Shown here piece after piece: positions 49,956 through 60,074 of a DNA stretch of 64,000 bases. The stretch spans positions 1 through 64,000 of the forward strand of contig CP054185.1 of the NCBI GenBank assembly GCA_015180985.1. Reading direction: 5' to 3'. This DNA is from Flammeovirgaceae bacterium. Lineage in GTDB: Bacteria > Bacteroidota > Bacteroidia > Cytophagales > Cyclobacteriaceae. The notes under the pieces were generated by a model. That model ran no database searches, was not told the DNA's origin, and saw only the letters and a list, made by a program, of their open reading frames with translations. The number at the start of each line of letters is the position of its first letter. Within the stretch, counting starts at the first letter, position 1. The translations under genes were made by a program, and so were the position numbers.

Positions 49956-51257
49956 ATGGCGCTGGTTGAACTGATTATGCCCAAAATGGGCGAAAGCATT
50001 ATGGAAGCCACCATTCTTTCGTGGCTGAAAAAACCAGGTGACAAAATTGAACAGGACGAATCGGTACTGGAAGTAGCTACCGATAAGGTAGATACTGAAG
50101 TTCCTTCCACTCATGCCGGTGTGCTGAAAGAAATCCTGGCCAAAGAAGGCGAAGTGGTTAAGGTTGGTAAACCCATTGCTGTTATTGCCACCGAAGCCGA
50201 TGTAACCGCCACTCCGGTTACTGAAAAACAGCCACCAGCCAAAAAAGCTGAACCGGTTAAAGAAACCGGTACGCCAGCCCCCACCAACGGGGCATCAAAA
50301 ACCGTTGCCACTGATTTTAAATCAGCCTCCCGTTTTTACTCGCCCCTGGTTAAAAACATTGCCCGCGAAGAAAATATACCGGTCATGGAACTGGAAACCA
50401 TACCCGGCACCGGCCTGGAAGGGCGGGTAACCAAAAAAGATATTCTTGCTTATGTGCAGCACCGCAAGCTGGGCCAAACCATCCAGTCGGTACAACAACA
50501 TGCCGGTGTAACCACCGCGCCAAAAGCCGTTCCGGTTTCCATTTCGGGCGGAGATGAAATTATTGAAATGGACCGCATGCGCAAAATGATTGCCGAGCGG
50601 ATGGTGGATTCAAAACGAATTTCTCCACATGTTACATCCTTTGTTGAAGCTGATGTAACCAACATCGTATTCTGGCGCAACAATGTAAAAAACGAGTTTC
50701 AGAAACGCTTCGGAGAAAGTTTAACATTCACACCCATCTTCATCGAAGCCGTGGCCAGTGCCATTAAAGACTTCCCGATGATCAACATCCAGGTGGATGG
50801 CGACCGGATTGTTAAGAAGAAAGACATCAACATCGGTATGGCCGTTGCCTTGCCCACCGGCAACCTGATTGTGCCTGTTATTAAAAATGCCGACCAGTAC
50901 AACATCACAGGGTTAGCAAAAATTGTAAATGACCTCGCCAACCGCGCCCGCGACAACAAACTGAAACCCGATGATTTGGCCGGGGGTACTTACACGGTCT
51001 CCAATGTCGGCTCGTTCGGCAATGTGATGGGCACGCCCATCATTATGCAACCGCAGGTAGGCATCCTGGCGCTGGGCGCCATCCAAAAGAAACCGGCCGT
51101 AGTTGAAACGCCTTACGGTGATGCCATTGTGGTACGGCATAAAATGTTCCTCTCGCATTCGTACGACCACCGCGTGGTGGACGGAGCATTGGGCGGATCG
51201 TTTGTTCGCAGGGTAGCCGACTACCTCGAAAAATTCGATATCAACCGGGCACTGTAA
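49956..51257 (+). CDS. 2-oxoacid dehydrogenase E2 (lipoamide acyltransferase)
   Basis: A 433-residue E2 component: lipoyl domain with the lipoylated Lys in EVATDKVDTEVPS (about residue 43), an Ala/Pro/Lys-rich linker, peripheral subunit-binding domain (about 124-170) and the acyltransferase domain ending with SHSYDHRVVDGALGG with the catalytic His and Asp. Substrate (pyruvate, branched-chain or 2-oxoglutarate) cannot be settled by eye. It resembles branched-chain E2. E1 and E3 genes are not adjacent. It is followed by a ParA-like gene after 7 bases. Confidence 0.9.
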   Translation: MALVELIMPKMGESIMEATILSWLKKPGDKIEQDESVLEVATDKVDTEVPSTHAGVLKEILAKEGEVVKVGKPIAVIATEADVTATPVTEKQPPAKKAEPVKETGTPAPTNGASKTVATDFKSASRFYSPLVKNIAREENIPVMELETIPGTGLEGRVTKKDILAYVQHRKLGQTIQSVQQHAGVTTAPKAVPVSISGGDEIIEMDRMRKMIAERMVDSKRISPHVTSFVEADVTNIVFWRNNVKNEFQKRFGESLTFTPIFIEAVASAIKDFPMINIQVDGDRIVKKKDINIGMAVALPTGNLIVPVIKNADQYNITGLAKIVNDLANRARDNKLKPDDLAGGTYTVSNVGSFGNVMGTPIIMQPQVGILALGAIQKKPAVVETPYGDAIVVRHKMFLSHSYDHRVVDGALGGSFVRRVADYLEKFDINRAL

Positions 51258-51264
51258 CAAGGCA

Positions 51265-51888
51265 ATGGCCAAAATCATTTCCTTCATCAGCCGCAAAGGC
51301 GGCACCGGCAAAACCACCAACGCCATTAACCTGGCCACTGCGCTGCACCATGCCGGAAATAAAGTGATGTTAGTTGAAACGGATACCAACTACACGCTTA
51401 ATACGCTTCGCAAAATGGAACAGTTAAAAGGCGAGGCAGGCGGAGCATTATTTGAAATACTTGGCTCGCATGATCACCAGGTGGCCGATGAACTCATCCG
51501 CATAAAGCAAACCCAGGGCCTGCACTATATTATTGTCGACAGTGCCGGTAAAACCACCGATGAGGGCATAAAAAAACTGTGCCTGGTAAGCGATGCGGTG
51601 ATTGTTCCAACCAGCCTTACTCAAAATGATTTGCTGGTAACTTACCAAACCGTGGCCGACCTGGCTCCCGCGCGGGTACTCAATCCAAACCTGAAAATTA
51701 TGGTATTGCCCAACCGCATCCACAGCTTTACCAAAATGAAAACTGTGCACGACAGCCTGAGTAATGTAGATGCCATCATTCTGGATGTGATGGTGCCGCA
51801 GAAAAACGTTTTTGTAAATTTCAGTACGGTAAATGCAGAAACAGGGTATCAGCCTGTTGTTAATGAACTGATGAAGCATCTGAAATGA
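51265..51888 (+). CDS. orphan ParA-family ATPase
   Basis: A 207-residue ParA-like protein with the deviant Walker A RKGGTGKTTNAINLA, VETDTNYTLNTLRKM in the A' position, and VDSAGKTTDEG at Walker B. There is no ParB gene or parS near it. It is followed at once by a small protein (stop and start overlap by four bases). These orphan ParA proteins often position protein complexes rather than DNA. It lies behind the E2 gene (gap 7), so the two may share a transcript. Cargo is unknown. Confidence 0.85.
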   Translation: MAKIISFISRKGGTGKTTNAINLATALHHAGNKVMLVETDTNYTLNTLRKMEQLKGEAGGALFEILGSHDHQVADELIRIKQTQGLHYIIVDSAGKTTDEGIKKLCLVSDAVIVPTSLTQNDLLVTYQTVADLAPARVLNPNLKIMVLPNRIHSFTKMKTVHDSLSNVDAIILDVMVPQKNVFVNFSTVNAETGYQPVVNELMKHLK

Positions 51889-52202
51889 GTAAAAATAAAA
51901 ACCCGCTGAAAGACCTCGACCTGTTTTTGAAACAGCAGGCTGCTTCGTTTGTAAACCCTACCCCATTGAGCGAGCGTGTGGTTTCCGCATCCTCAGAACC
52001 CGTACCCGAAACTACTGATGATCTCATTACCCGCCTTTCAGCACTGGCCCAGCAAGACCGTGAAAAATTTTTAGATCTGATTATTCAGGCTGCAGAAAAA
52101 GACCCTTCACCCGGCAGCACCATGCTTATTAATACTGCGCTCTACCTGAAAAGCGGGGCCAACTGGAAAGAGGCTGTACGCCAGTATTGGCAAAACAAAT
52201 AA
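51885..52202 (+). CDS. small partner of the orphan ParA
   Basis: A 105-residue soluble protein I do not recognise. The N-terminal part is low-complexity (SERVVSASSEPVPETTDD), and the C-terminal part is helical (ITRLSALAQQDREKFLDLIIQAAEK and INTALYLKSGANWKEAVRQYW). The start ATG overlaps the parA stop by four bases, so production is coupled. It may be the adaptor that stimulates or localises the ParA. No homologue recalled. Confidence 0.6.
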   Translation: MSKNKNPLKDLDLFLKQQAASFVNPTPLSERVVSASSEPVPETTDDLITRLSALAQQDREKFLDLIIQAAEKDPSPGSTMLINTALYLKSGANWKEAVRQYWQNK

Positions 52203-52215
52203 TCCGGTATTTTTG
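52187..52215 (+). promoter_or_regulatory. Bacteroidota-type promoter for the cystathionine gamma-synthase gene
   Basis: TTG at 52187-52189, an 18-bp spacer, then TATTTTTG at 52208-52215, fitting TTTG-N~19-TAnnTTTG. The TSS would be near 52220, about 20 nt ahead of the ATG. There is no room for a SAM riboswitch. Confidence 0.55.
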
Positions 52216-52238
52216 CCGGTCGTTTAAAACAATCAACT

Positions 52239-53384
52239 ATGAAATTTGGTACTAAAGCTGTTCACGCAGGCGTTGAGCCCGATCCTTCAACCGGGGCCAT
52301 TATGACGCCTATATTTCAAACATCAACATACGTGCAGGAAGCACCCGCCAAACATAAAGGATATGCCTACGCACGCGGGGCCAACCCCACCCGAAACGCC
52401 CTTCAAAAAAGTATTGCTGCGCTTGAAAACGGAAAATATGGGCTTTGCTTTTCCTCCGGCATGGGAGCAACCGATACCGTAATTAAACTGCTCAATGCGG
52501 GCGATGAGGTAATAACAAGCAACGATTTATATGGCGGATCATACCGCATGTTTAAGCGCGTGTATGAGCGCCTGGGTATAAAATTTCATTTTATTGATTT
52601 AACCAACGCCAACAACATTTACCAATACCTCAACGATAACACAAAGTTGATTTGGCTGGAAACACCCAGCAACCCGTTGATGAATGTAATTGACATAAAA
52701 GCCTGCGTGGCAATTGCCAAAACAAAAAATATTCGTGTGGCGGTTGACAACACCTTTGCATCGCCCTATCTGCAAAACCCGCTTGACCTGGGCGCTGACA
52801 TCGTGATGCATTCGGTTACCAAGTACCTGAGCGGCCACTCGGATGTGATTATGGGTGCCCTGATAACCAACGATGAAAAATTGCACCAGGAGCTTGCCTT
52901 CATTCAGAACTCCTGCGGTGCAGTGCCGGGGCCACAGGATTCATTTTTGGTGCTACGGGGTATTAAAACGCTTCATCTCCGTATGGAACGCCATTGCCTG
53001 AACGGCCGGAAGATTGCTGAGTTCCTGGCGGCTCACCCAAAAGTGGGCACCGTCTACTGGCCCGGTTTTACCACACATAAGAACCATGAAATTGCCAAAC
53101 AGCAAATGCGCGACTTTGGTGGGATGCTCTCCTTCACGCTTAAGAATGATGCACTTGAAAAGGCATTTACACTGATGAAAAGCGTTCAGTTGTTTTCATT
53201 GGCCGAATCATTGGGCGGTGTTGAATCGCTTATTAACCACCCCGCCTCTATGACGCATGCCAGCATACCGAAAGAGGAGCGTATTAAAAATGGTTTGGTA
53301 GACTCATTAATCCGGTTAAGTATAGGTATCGAAGATGCCGATGATTTAATCAGCGATTTAGAACAGGCACTGGCTAAAGTATAA
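52239..53384 (+). CDS. metB: cystathionine gamma-synthase / trans-sulfuration PLP enzyme
   Basis: A 381-residue Cys/Met-metabolism PLP enzyme. The PLP-binding Lys is in [16 protein letters not shown], with the typical [15 protein letters not shown] and [14 protein letters not shown] segments. It may make cystathionine from acylhomoserine and Cys (MetB) or cleave it (gamma-lyase); the two cannot be separated by eye, so metB is tentative. Monocistronic behind its own promoter. Convergent with the histidine kinase gene after six bases. Confidence 0.85.
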   Translation: MKFGTKAVHAGVEPDPSTGAIMTPIFQTSTYVQEAPAKHKGYAYARGANPTRNALQKSIAALENGKYGLCFSSGMGATDTVIKLLNAGDEVITSNDLYGGSYRMFKRVYERLGIKFHFIDLTNANNIYQYLNDNTKLIWLETPSNPLMNVIDIKACVAIAKTKNIRVAVDNTFASPYLQNPLDLGADIVMHSVTKYLSGHSDVIMGALITNDEKLHQELAFIQNSCGAVPGPQDSFLVLRGIKTLHLRMERHCLNGRKIAEFLAAHPKVGTVYWPGFTTHKNHEIAKQQMRDFGGMLSFTLKNDALEKAFTLMKSVQLFSLAESLGGVESLINHPASMTHASIPKEERIKNGLVDSLIRLSIGIEDADDLISDLEQALAKV

Positions 53385-53390
53385 ACTTGA

Positions 53391-55457
53391 TTAAGCAGGC
53401 TCTTTTGGCAACCGGACAGTAAACTCGCTGCCTTTACCAGGTTGTGAATTCAGTTCGATACTCCCGTTGAGGCGATCGACCAGAATTTTCACAATGGCCA
53501 ACCCCAGGCCGTTTGAACTTTCTCCCCCGGTTGGCCGGGCGCTTAGTTTTTTAAATTTCTGGTAGAGAAATTTTTTGTCTTCTTCGCTGAATCCGGGTCC
53601 CTGGTCTTTAACCGATAGCAAAACCATACCGCCCTCATCAGCCAAAGAAATTGTAACGACCGATTGTGCCGGTGAAAATTTTATGGCATTGGACAACAGG
53701 TTATCGGTTATCCGGGTAACATAGTCAAAATCGCAAATAATTTCACCGGCAGACCCTGCTTGTTGTATTTGTATTGATTTGCCGTTAGCCGTGTGGCTGA
53801 AGGCTCCAATCCTGTCGGCAATTAACTGGTCAAGGTTAAACGGGGCAAAACCCGGTTCGCGGTTTACATCCAGCGAGTTCACATCGAGCAGGTCGGTAAT
53901 CAGGTCAAGGCCGGCCCTTGTTGAATCCAGCATCAGGCTGAGGTATTTTTTTTGTTCGGAGTTCAGCGAACCTTCCATTTCAATTAAACTGGCCAGTCCG
54001 CGGATGCGATTTAAAGGCGATTTCAAATCGTGCGCCACAATATTCATCAGGGTGTCCTTCTCATGGTTTAAATCCGAAAGCTCGCGGTTGTGCTTTGCCA
54101 GTTGTTCGTTCTGGCGAATAATTTCCCTGCGCTGCGCTTCGATTTCAGCATTCTGCAGCATCAGCCGTTCGGCCGATTCCTTGCGTTTCTTAGTATTGCG
54201 CCACTGCATAAATACAACCAGGCTCACAAAAAATATTACGACATACAGGATGATATTCTGAAGCCGCTGCTGGCGAATCACGGACTCATTTTGTGCAGCC
54301 ATTGCTTTCAACTGTTCATTCTCCCTTTCCTTTTTTTCTATTTCCAGTTGAAACTGCAGTTTCTCAATTTCGCGGGCCAGATCAACACTTACCAGCGACT
54401 CCTTCAGAATCAGGTATTGGTTGATATACCTTGTAGCTTCTTCTTTCTTACCGGTTTGTTCATAAATTTTTCCAAGGTAAAAATTAGCATCCCGTTTCAA
54501 ATCAAGGTGTACATCGGATTTTAGCTCAACAACCTGTTTCAGGTAAGGAACTGCATCACTAAACTCTTTTAACTGATAATGGACATTTCCCATCAGCAGG
54601 TTGGCACGGGGCATCAGGCGCAGATTTTTATTTTTTACCACCATGGTATAAGCCAAGTGCGCCAGGCTGTCGGCTTTCTTGTAATTTCCACTCTTCACAA
54701 GGAACTCAGACCATCCCAGCCTGATTTCCGCCAGACTTATTTTATCGTCTATTCGTTGAGCAATGGAGTCAGCCTGTTCAAAACACCGGTTCGCCTCATT
54801 TACCCGTTTTAATTCACTATACACCAGGCCCAATTCTGAAAGAGCCGAAAGCAGGGTTCGGGGCTCACCCACTCTTTTACGCAGGTTATATGCCTTTACC
54901 GACATATCCAGCGCCTTTTCAAAATCATTTTGCGATTTATAAATATTGGAAAGGCTGCGATACACATAAGCCAATCCGGCCGGCTCCTGAATCACTTCAA
55001 AAATCTGAAGGGCCTGGATAAGATTCTCGTAAGCCCGGGTATAGTCGCCCTGATCAAAAAACAGGCGACCGAAATTGTTATAGCCATAGGCAAGCTGCAC
55101 CGAATCGTTTTGCTGCTGAGCAACCTCAATGGCACGGGTATGGAAATCAAACGATGATTTATAGTCGCCCTTATAGGCCTTTGCCAGCCCGATAAAACTT
55201 AACGGCTTGGAAAGTTCCTTGGGTAAATTCAATTCCTGGCCGACTTCGTAAGCACGTGTACAGTACCAGATGGTGCTGTCCGGGTACGACAACCGGTAGG
55301 CGAATCCGATATCATTGAGCAGATCAAATTGTTTGCGTTTATCAGAACGGGGAAGCAGGCTGCGGAGGCTGTCTATGCGCGAAAATTGCTGACCAAACGA
55401 GGCCTCTGCTAGAATAAGAAGGCCGGCCAAAACAGCAATAAAGAACCGAAAAAGCAT
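53391..55457 (-). CDS. TPR-repeat sensor histidine kinase, membrane-bound
   Basis: A 688-residue hybrid-type sensor: signal (MLFRFFIAVLAGLLILAEA), about seven TPR repeats up to about residue 360, a membrane helix (near 400), a coiled coil, HisKA with the phospho-His in IVAHDLKSPLNRIRG, and a full HATPase domain (LLSNAIKFSP N-box, DQGPGFS G1, GLGLAIVKILVDRLNG G2). The TPR sensor is periplasmic. Its response regulator is not in the window. I start at the ATG at 55457; a frame up to 55505 extends into a poor N-terminus. Orphan. Confidence 0.88.
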   Translation of the reverse strand: MLFRFFIAVLAGLLILAEASFGQQFSRIDSLRSLLPRSDKRKQFDLLNDIGFAYRLSYPDSTIWYCTRAYEVGQELNLPKELSKPLSFIGLAKAYKGDYKSSFDFHTRAIEVAQQQNDSVQLAYGYNNFGRLFFDQGDYTRAYENLIQALQIFEVIQEPAGLAYVYRSLSNIYKSQNDFEKALDMSVKAYNLRKRVGEPRTLLSALSELGLVYSELKRVNEANRCFEQADSIAQRIDDKISLAEIRLGWSEFLVKSGNYKKADSLAHLAYTMVVKNKNLRLMPRANLLMGNVHYQLKEFSDAVPYLKQVVELKSDVHLDLKRDANFYLGKIYEQTGKKEEATRYINQYLILKESLVSVDLAREIEKLQFQLEIEKKERENEQLKAMAAQNESVIRQQRLQNIILYVVIFFVSLVVFMQWRNTKKRKESAERLMLQNAEIEAQRREIIRQNEQLAKHNRELSDLNHEKDTLMNIVAHDLKSPLNRIRGLASLIEMEGSLNSEQKKYLSLMLDSTRAGLDLITDLLDVNSLDVNREPGFAPFNLDQLIADRIGAFSHTANGKSIQIQQAGSAGEIICDFDYVTRITDNLLSNAIKFSPAQSVVTISLADEGGMVLLSVKDQGPGFSEEDKKFLYQKFKKLSARPTGGESSNGLGLAIVKILVDRLNGSIELNSQPGKGSEFTVRLPKEPA

Positions 55458-55528
55458 TCCCTGGTAACTTTTACCTGCAAAGGTAAGGATTACCTTGCAG
55501 CCCACAATTTTATTGAATGATCAGCGTG

Positions 55529-56755
55529 TTAATCCGATTCAACAAAATCCAGATCCTTACCAAACGTTTCACTCAGAAAGGCAAGCGAAACCAGCGCAAT
55601 AATAATGGTAGCTATACCAACCATCAACGCACCGGAAACAATACCGTACGAATCACGCAAAAACTTAAAGGCTATGGTTAACGGCACAACGGTGCCACGG
55701 ATAAAATTCGGAACCGATGTGGCCACCGTTGACCGCAGGTTGGTGCCAAACTGCTCGGCTGCAATGGTAACGAACAGCGCCCAGTAACCCACACCAAACC
55801 CAAGGAAAAAACAGGTGAGGTAAAAGAACGAGGTTGATTTTACCGGTGCCGAGAGGTATACTAAAATAAAAGCCAGCGTGAGTAAAATATAAACGCGCAC
55901 TATACGCTTGCGCGATCGAAACCACTGACTGAATAATCCGCTGCTCAAATCACCGGCCACCAGGCCAAGGTAACTGAACATCACGGCATCTCCGGCAACA
56001 ATTGCACCGGGTATTCCCAGATGAGCTGAAAATTCCGGTGAGAATGTTATCAGTATGCCGATGGTAAACCAGATGGGCAACCCGATAAGGATGCAGTTTA
56101 CAAACCGTTTAAACCGGTCTGCATTCGTAAATAATTGAAGGAAGTTGCCGCGCTCAACAGTTTTCTCTTTCAGTTGCATAAACATACCCGATTCGAAAAC
56201 ACTGATGCGTGTAATCAGCAACAACAAGCCAAGCCCACCGCCAATAAAATACGATACCTGCCAGTCAAACTGCTTGGCAATAAAGTTGGCCATAACAGCC
56301 CCCAATAAACCCACGCTGGCTACCAGGGTTGTACCGTATCCCCTCAATCGGGTGGGTAACACTTCCGAGACTAATGTTATGCCTGCACCCAATTCACCGG
56401 CCAGCCCAATACCGGCAATAAACCGCAGCCAGGCATATTGCTCCACCGTGGTAACAAAGCCGTTGGCAATGTTGGCCAGCGAATACAACAAAATGGATCC
56501 GAACAAAACCGAGAGCCGCCCCCTTTTATCACCCATAATGCCCCAGATGATACCCCCGAGCAAGAGGCCGGTCATTTGCACGCGCAAGAGAAACTCACCC
56601 TGATCAAACTGCTCGGCCTGGGGTACACCCAATGCAGCCAGGCTGGGAATGCGCACAATACTGAACAGCAGCAAATCGTAGATATCAACAAAGTAGCCGA
56701 GGGCCGCTACAATTACCGGAATACTGAAAAGCTTCCGCAGGTCGCCTGGTTGCAT
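55529..56755 (-). CDS. MFS transporter
   Basis: A 408-residue major facilitator with about 12 helices. The sugar/metabolite-type loop GDKRGRLSVLFGSILLY lies between helices 2 and 3, and the second repeat has FSQWFRSRKRIVRVYI. The helix-5 area has AGIGLAGELGAGITLVSEVLPTRLRG. Looks like the metabolite:H+ symporter group (ProP/ShiA-like). Substrate unknown. On the minus strand upstream of the histidine kinase. Inner membrane. Confidence 0.85.
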   Translation of the reverse strand: MQPGDLRKLFSIPVIVAALGYFVDIYDLLLFSIVRIPSLAALGVPQAEQFDQGEFLLRVQMTGLLLGGIIWGIMGDKRGRLSVLFGSILLYSLANIANGFVTTVEQYAWLRFIAGIGLAGELGAGITLVSEVLPTRLRGYGTTLVASVGLLGAVMANFIAKQFDWQVSYFIGGGLGLLLLITRISVFESGMFMQLKEKTVERGNFLQLFTNADRFKRFVNCILIGLPIWFTIGILITFSPEFSAHLGIPGAIVAGDAVMFSYLGLVAGDLSSGLFSQWFRSRKRIVRVYILLTLAFILVYLSAPVKSTSFFYLTCFFLGFGVGYWALFVTIAAEQFGTNLRSTVATSVPNFIRGTVVPLTIAFKFLRDSYGIVSGALMVGIATIIIALVSLAFLSETFGKDLDFVESD

Positions 56756-56883
56756 AGGTAAAATTTCCCTGAAAATAGAGGTCTTTCGCCAAAGTCAAAA
56801 TTTCAAACGAAAGCGATATCTGCCACTGATAGAAAAGTTCAAGGCCAATTGATAACTTAACCCTAATCTCACGTCCAAAATCA

Positions 56884-59800
56884 ATGCCTATGAAAAAGTA
56901 TTACCTGCTTATTGTATGCCTGCTGGCCTTGTGGCCGCACCTGCATGCACAGAAGAAACCGGCTGCTGCACCGGCAACCGCATCGTACGACCCCAAACTT
57001 TACCAGGCCCTTGAATGGCGAAGCATCGGCCCCTTCAGGGGTGGCCGCTCGGCAGCCGTAACCGGGGTGCCCGGCAAGCCAAACCTGTTTTATTTCGGGG
57101 CCACCGGTGGCGGTGTCTGGCGAACCACCGATGCCGGCAACACCTGGGAAAATATTTCTGATGGTTTCTTTGGCGGCTCCATTGGCGCGGTTGCCGTTAG
57201 CGAGTGGGACAATAACGTAATTTATGTTGGAGGTGGCGAAAAAACCGTTCGCGGTAACGTGTCGTACGGCTACGGCATGTGGAAATCGGTGGATGCCGGC
57301 AAAACCTGGACGCAGATTGGATTAAAAGATTCACGGCACATACCCCGTGTTCGCATCCATCCGAAAAATCCTGAAATTGTCTATGCTGCAGTACTTGGCG
57401 ATTTGTTCAAATCATCGGAAGAACGTGGCGTTTATAAATCCGTTGATGGCGGTAAAACCTGGAAGCGCACCCTGTTTGCCAATGCCGATGCCGGGGCCGT
57501 TGACCTGTGCTTCGACCCGAATAATCCGCGCGTGATGTACGCCTCCACCTGGCGTATCCGCAGAACGCCCTACAGCCTTGAGAGCGGTGGTGATGGATCA
57601 GCCATGTGGAAGAGCACCGATGGCGGAGATACCTGGACCAATATTACACAAAGCGAAGGCTTGCCTAAAGGCACCTGGGGCATTGTAGGTATAAGCGTTT
57701 CGCCCGTTAACTCCAACCGCGTTTACGCCATTATTGAAAATGAAAATGGTGGTGTTTACCGCAGCGATGATGCCGGCAAAACCTGGCGCAAAATGAACGA
57801 CTCACGCGATCTGCGCCAGCGTGCCTGGTATTATACCCGCATTTATGCCGATACCAAAGATGAAGACATGGTGTACGTGGTGAATGTGTCCTACCACCGA
57901 TCCAAAGATGGCGGCCGCACTTTTCAATCATTTAATGCTCCTCATGGCGACCACCACGATTTGTGGATTGCACCCGAAGACAACCAACGCATGATCATTG
58001 CCGATGATGGCGGTGCACAGGTAAGCTTTGACGGTGGCGAAAACTGGACCACCTACATGAACCAGCCTACGGCCCAGGTCTATCGGGTAACTACCGATAA
58101 TGCATTTCCTTATCGTATTTACGGGGCCCAGCAGGATAACACCACCGTTCGGATTTATCACCGCACCGATGGGTTTGCCATTACCGAAAGCGATTGGGAA
58201 ATAACAGCCGGCAGCGAAAGCGGCCACCTGGCACCCGACCCGACCGATCTTGACGTTGTTTATGGCGGAAACTATGGTGGGCTGCTTGAAATGGAAAACC
58301 ACCGAACCAAAGAAAACCGTGCCGTTAACGTGTGGCCGAACAACCCCATGGGTCACGGAGCCGAAGACATGAAGTACCGCTTCCAGTGGAACTTCCCGAT
58401 CTTCTTCTCACCCCACAACCCTAAAAAACTATACACCACCTCCAACCACGTACACGTAACCTACAATGGCGGGCAATCGTGGGAAACCATCAGCCCCGAC
58501 CTGACCCGGAACGACAAGTCAAAACTTGGCCCTTCGGGCGGACCCATTACCAAAGACAATACCAGCGTAGAATATTATTGCACCATCTTCGCTGCCGGTG
58601 AGTCGCCTTATGAAAAAGATTTTATCGTTACCGGTTCGGATGACGGCCTCATTCATGTTACTACCGATGGCGGCAAAGAGTGGAAAAATGTTACTCCCAA
58701 AGACATGCCCGAATGGATGATGATTAACAGCGTAGAATTTGATGCTCACCAGAAAGGCGGCATTTACATTGCCGGCACCCGCTACAAACTGGGCGACTAC
58801 CAACCCTACCTGTATAAATCGAAAGACTACGGCAAAACCTGGACGAAGATTACAGCCGGCATTGACCCCGGCCACTTTACCCGCGTGCTGCGCGCTGACC
58901 CGAAACGCAAAGGGTTACTCTATGCCGGCACCGAATCGGGGATGTATATATCATTTGATGATGGCACAAGTTGGAAACCCTTCCAACTCAACCTGCCCAT
59001 CGTGCCGATTACTGATCTGACCATCAAAAATGATAATTTGATTGCCGCTACGCAGGGAAGAAGTTTCTGGCTGATTGATGATTTAACCCCGCTGCACCAG
59101 TTAACCGACCAGGTAGCTGCTTCCGATTCATATTTGTTTAAACCGATGCCCAGCTACCGCATGGGCCCGGCCTTCAGTTTCGGTCGTGCCCCCAGAACTG
59201 CAGGCCAGAACCATCCCGGAGGTGTTATGGTGCATTACTACCTGAAGGATACCACGAAGGCGCAGGTTAGCCTGGAATTTTTAGAATCAAGTGGAAAGCT
59301 GATCAAGAAATTTTCCACAAAGCCCGACCTGAAAGCCAAAGAAGAAAAACTAACACTGAAACAACCGGGCATGAACCGGTTTAACTGGAACATGCGCTAC
59401 CCCAATGCCGAATCGTTTGACGGCATGATTCTGTGGGCCGCTTCCCTCAACGGCCCCCGTGCACTGCCGGGTACCTATAAAGTAAGGCTAACGGTAAATG
59501 GAAAATCGATGGAAACGGATTTTGAAATTCTTAAAGATCCGCGTTCAACCGCTACCGATGCCGACCTGAAAGCCCAGTTTGACTTTGTGCAGGAGGTACT
59601 GGCCAAGGTAAGCGAAACCCACGGGGCCATAAAAAAGATACGCCAGGCCCGCGAGCAGATTAACCGTGCCATCGACCCGATTAAAGATCAGAAAGAAGCC
59701 ATGAAGGATGTGCTCGATAAAGCCAAGGCTATTCAGGACAACATGAAAGCCATTGAGGAAACGTTGTATCAAACCAAAAACCGCAGCGGACAGGACCCGC

Positions 59801-60024
59801 TCAACTTTCCGATACGGCTGAATAACAAACTGGCACATTTAAACTCTCTGGCCGGTAACGGCAACAGCCGCCCTACCGACCAAATGGTGGAGTTTAAAAA
59901 GGAAATTACAGCCGAGATTGATAAGCACCTGAATGCCCTTAACAAAATCTTCAAAGAAGACATACCGGCATTCAATGCACTGGTTAAACAGAAAAATATC
60001 GATGCAGTAGTACTAAAAGATTAA
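56884..60024 (+). CDS. large BNR/VPS10 beta-propeller protein
   Basis: A 1046-residue secreted protein: signal ending in LHAQ, then many Asp-box (BNR) repeats such as TDAGNTWENIS, VDAGKTWTQIG, VDGGKTWKR and TDGGDTWTNI, making a sortilin/VPS10-like ten-bladed propeller to about residue 730. The C-terminal 300 residues hold a beta domain and a long coiled coil (about 870-1040). Similar proteins are annotated as glycosyl hydrolase or VPS10 domain proteins; catalytic residues of sialidases are not evident. Monocistronic, with a terminator at 60043-60074. Confidence 0.85.
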   Translation: MPMKKYYLLIVCLLALWPHLHAQKKPAAAPATASYDPKLYQALEWRSIGPFRGGRSAAVTGVPGKPNLFYFGATGGGVWRTTDAGNTWENISDGFFGGSIGAVAVSEWDNNVIYVGGGEKTVRGNVSYGYGMWKSVDAGKTWTQIGLKDSRHIPRVRIHPKNPEIVYAAVLGDLFKSSEERGVYKSVDGGKTWKRTLFANADAGAVDLCFDPNNPRVMYASTWRIRRTPYSLESGGDGSAMWKSTDGGDTWTNITQSEGLPKGTWGIVGISVSPVNSNRVYAIIENENGGVYRSDDAGKTWRKMNDSRDLRQRAWYYTRIYADTKDEDMVYVVNVSYHRSKDGGRTFQSFNAPHGDHHDLWIAPEDNQRMIIADDGGAQVSFDGGENWTTYMNQPTAQVYRVTTDNAFPYRIYGAQQDNTTVRIYHRTDGFAITESDWEITAGSESGHLAPDPTDLDVVYGGNYGGLLEMENHRTKENRAVNVWPNNPMGHGAEDMKYRFQWNFPIFFSPHNPKKLYTTSNHVHVTYNGGQSWETISPDLTRNDKSKLGPSGGPITKDNTSVEYYCTIFAAGESPYEKDFIVTGSDDGLIHVTTDGGKEWKNVTPKDMPEWMMINSVEFDAHQKGGIYIAGTRYKLGDYQPYLYKSKDYGKTWTKITAGIDPGHFTRVLRADPKRKGLLYAGTESGMYISFDDGTSWKPFQLNLPIVPITDLTIKNDNLIAATQGRSFWLIDDLTPLHQLTDQVAASDSYLFKPMPSYRMGPAFSFGRAPRTAGQNHPGGVMVHYYLKDTTKAQVSLEFLESSGKLIKKFSTKPDLKAKEEKLTLKQPGMNRFNWNMRYPNAESFDGMILWAASLNGPRALPGTYKVRLTVNGKSMETDFEILKDPRSTATDADLKAQFDFVQEVLAKVSETHGAIKKIRQAREQINRAIDPIKDQKEAMKDVLDKAKAIQDNMKAIEETLYQTKNRSGQDPLNFPIRLNNKLAHLNSLAGNGNSRPTDQMVEFKKEITAEIDKHLNALNKIFKEDIPAFNALVKQKNIDAVVLKD

Positions 60025-60042
60025 CTACCTGGTTTTTAGAAT

Positions 60043-60074
60043 AAAGGCCCGGACAAGTCCGGGTCTTTATTTTT
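60043..60074 (+). terminator. rho-independent terminator
   Basis: AAAGGCCCGGAC (60043-60054), a 2-nt loop, GTCCGGGTCTTT (60057-60068) with one G-U pair, then ATTTTT. It follows the BNR/VPS10 gene by 18 bases. Confidence 0.9.

Noticed and set aside
52203-52238. SAM riboswitch ahead of the cystathionine gamma-synthase gene
   Set aside because: Only 36 bp separate the genes and the promoter takes most of it; no aptamer can fit.
57928-58356. 142-residue ORF opposite the BNR/VPS10 gene
   Set aside because: Antisense shadow of GC-rich Asp-box repeats; no start signal or family features.
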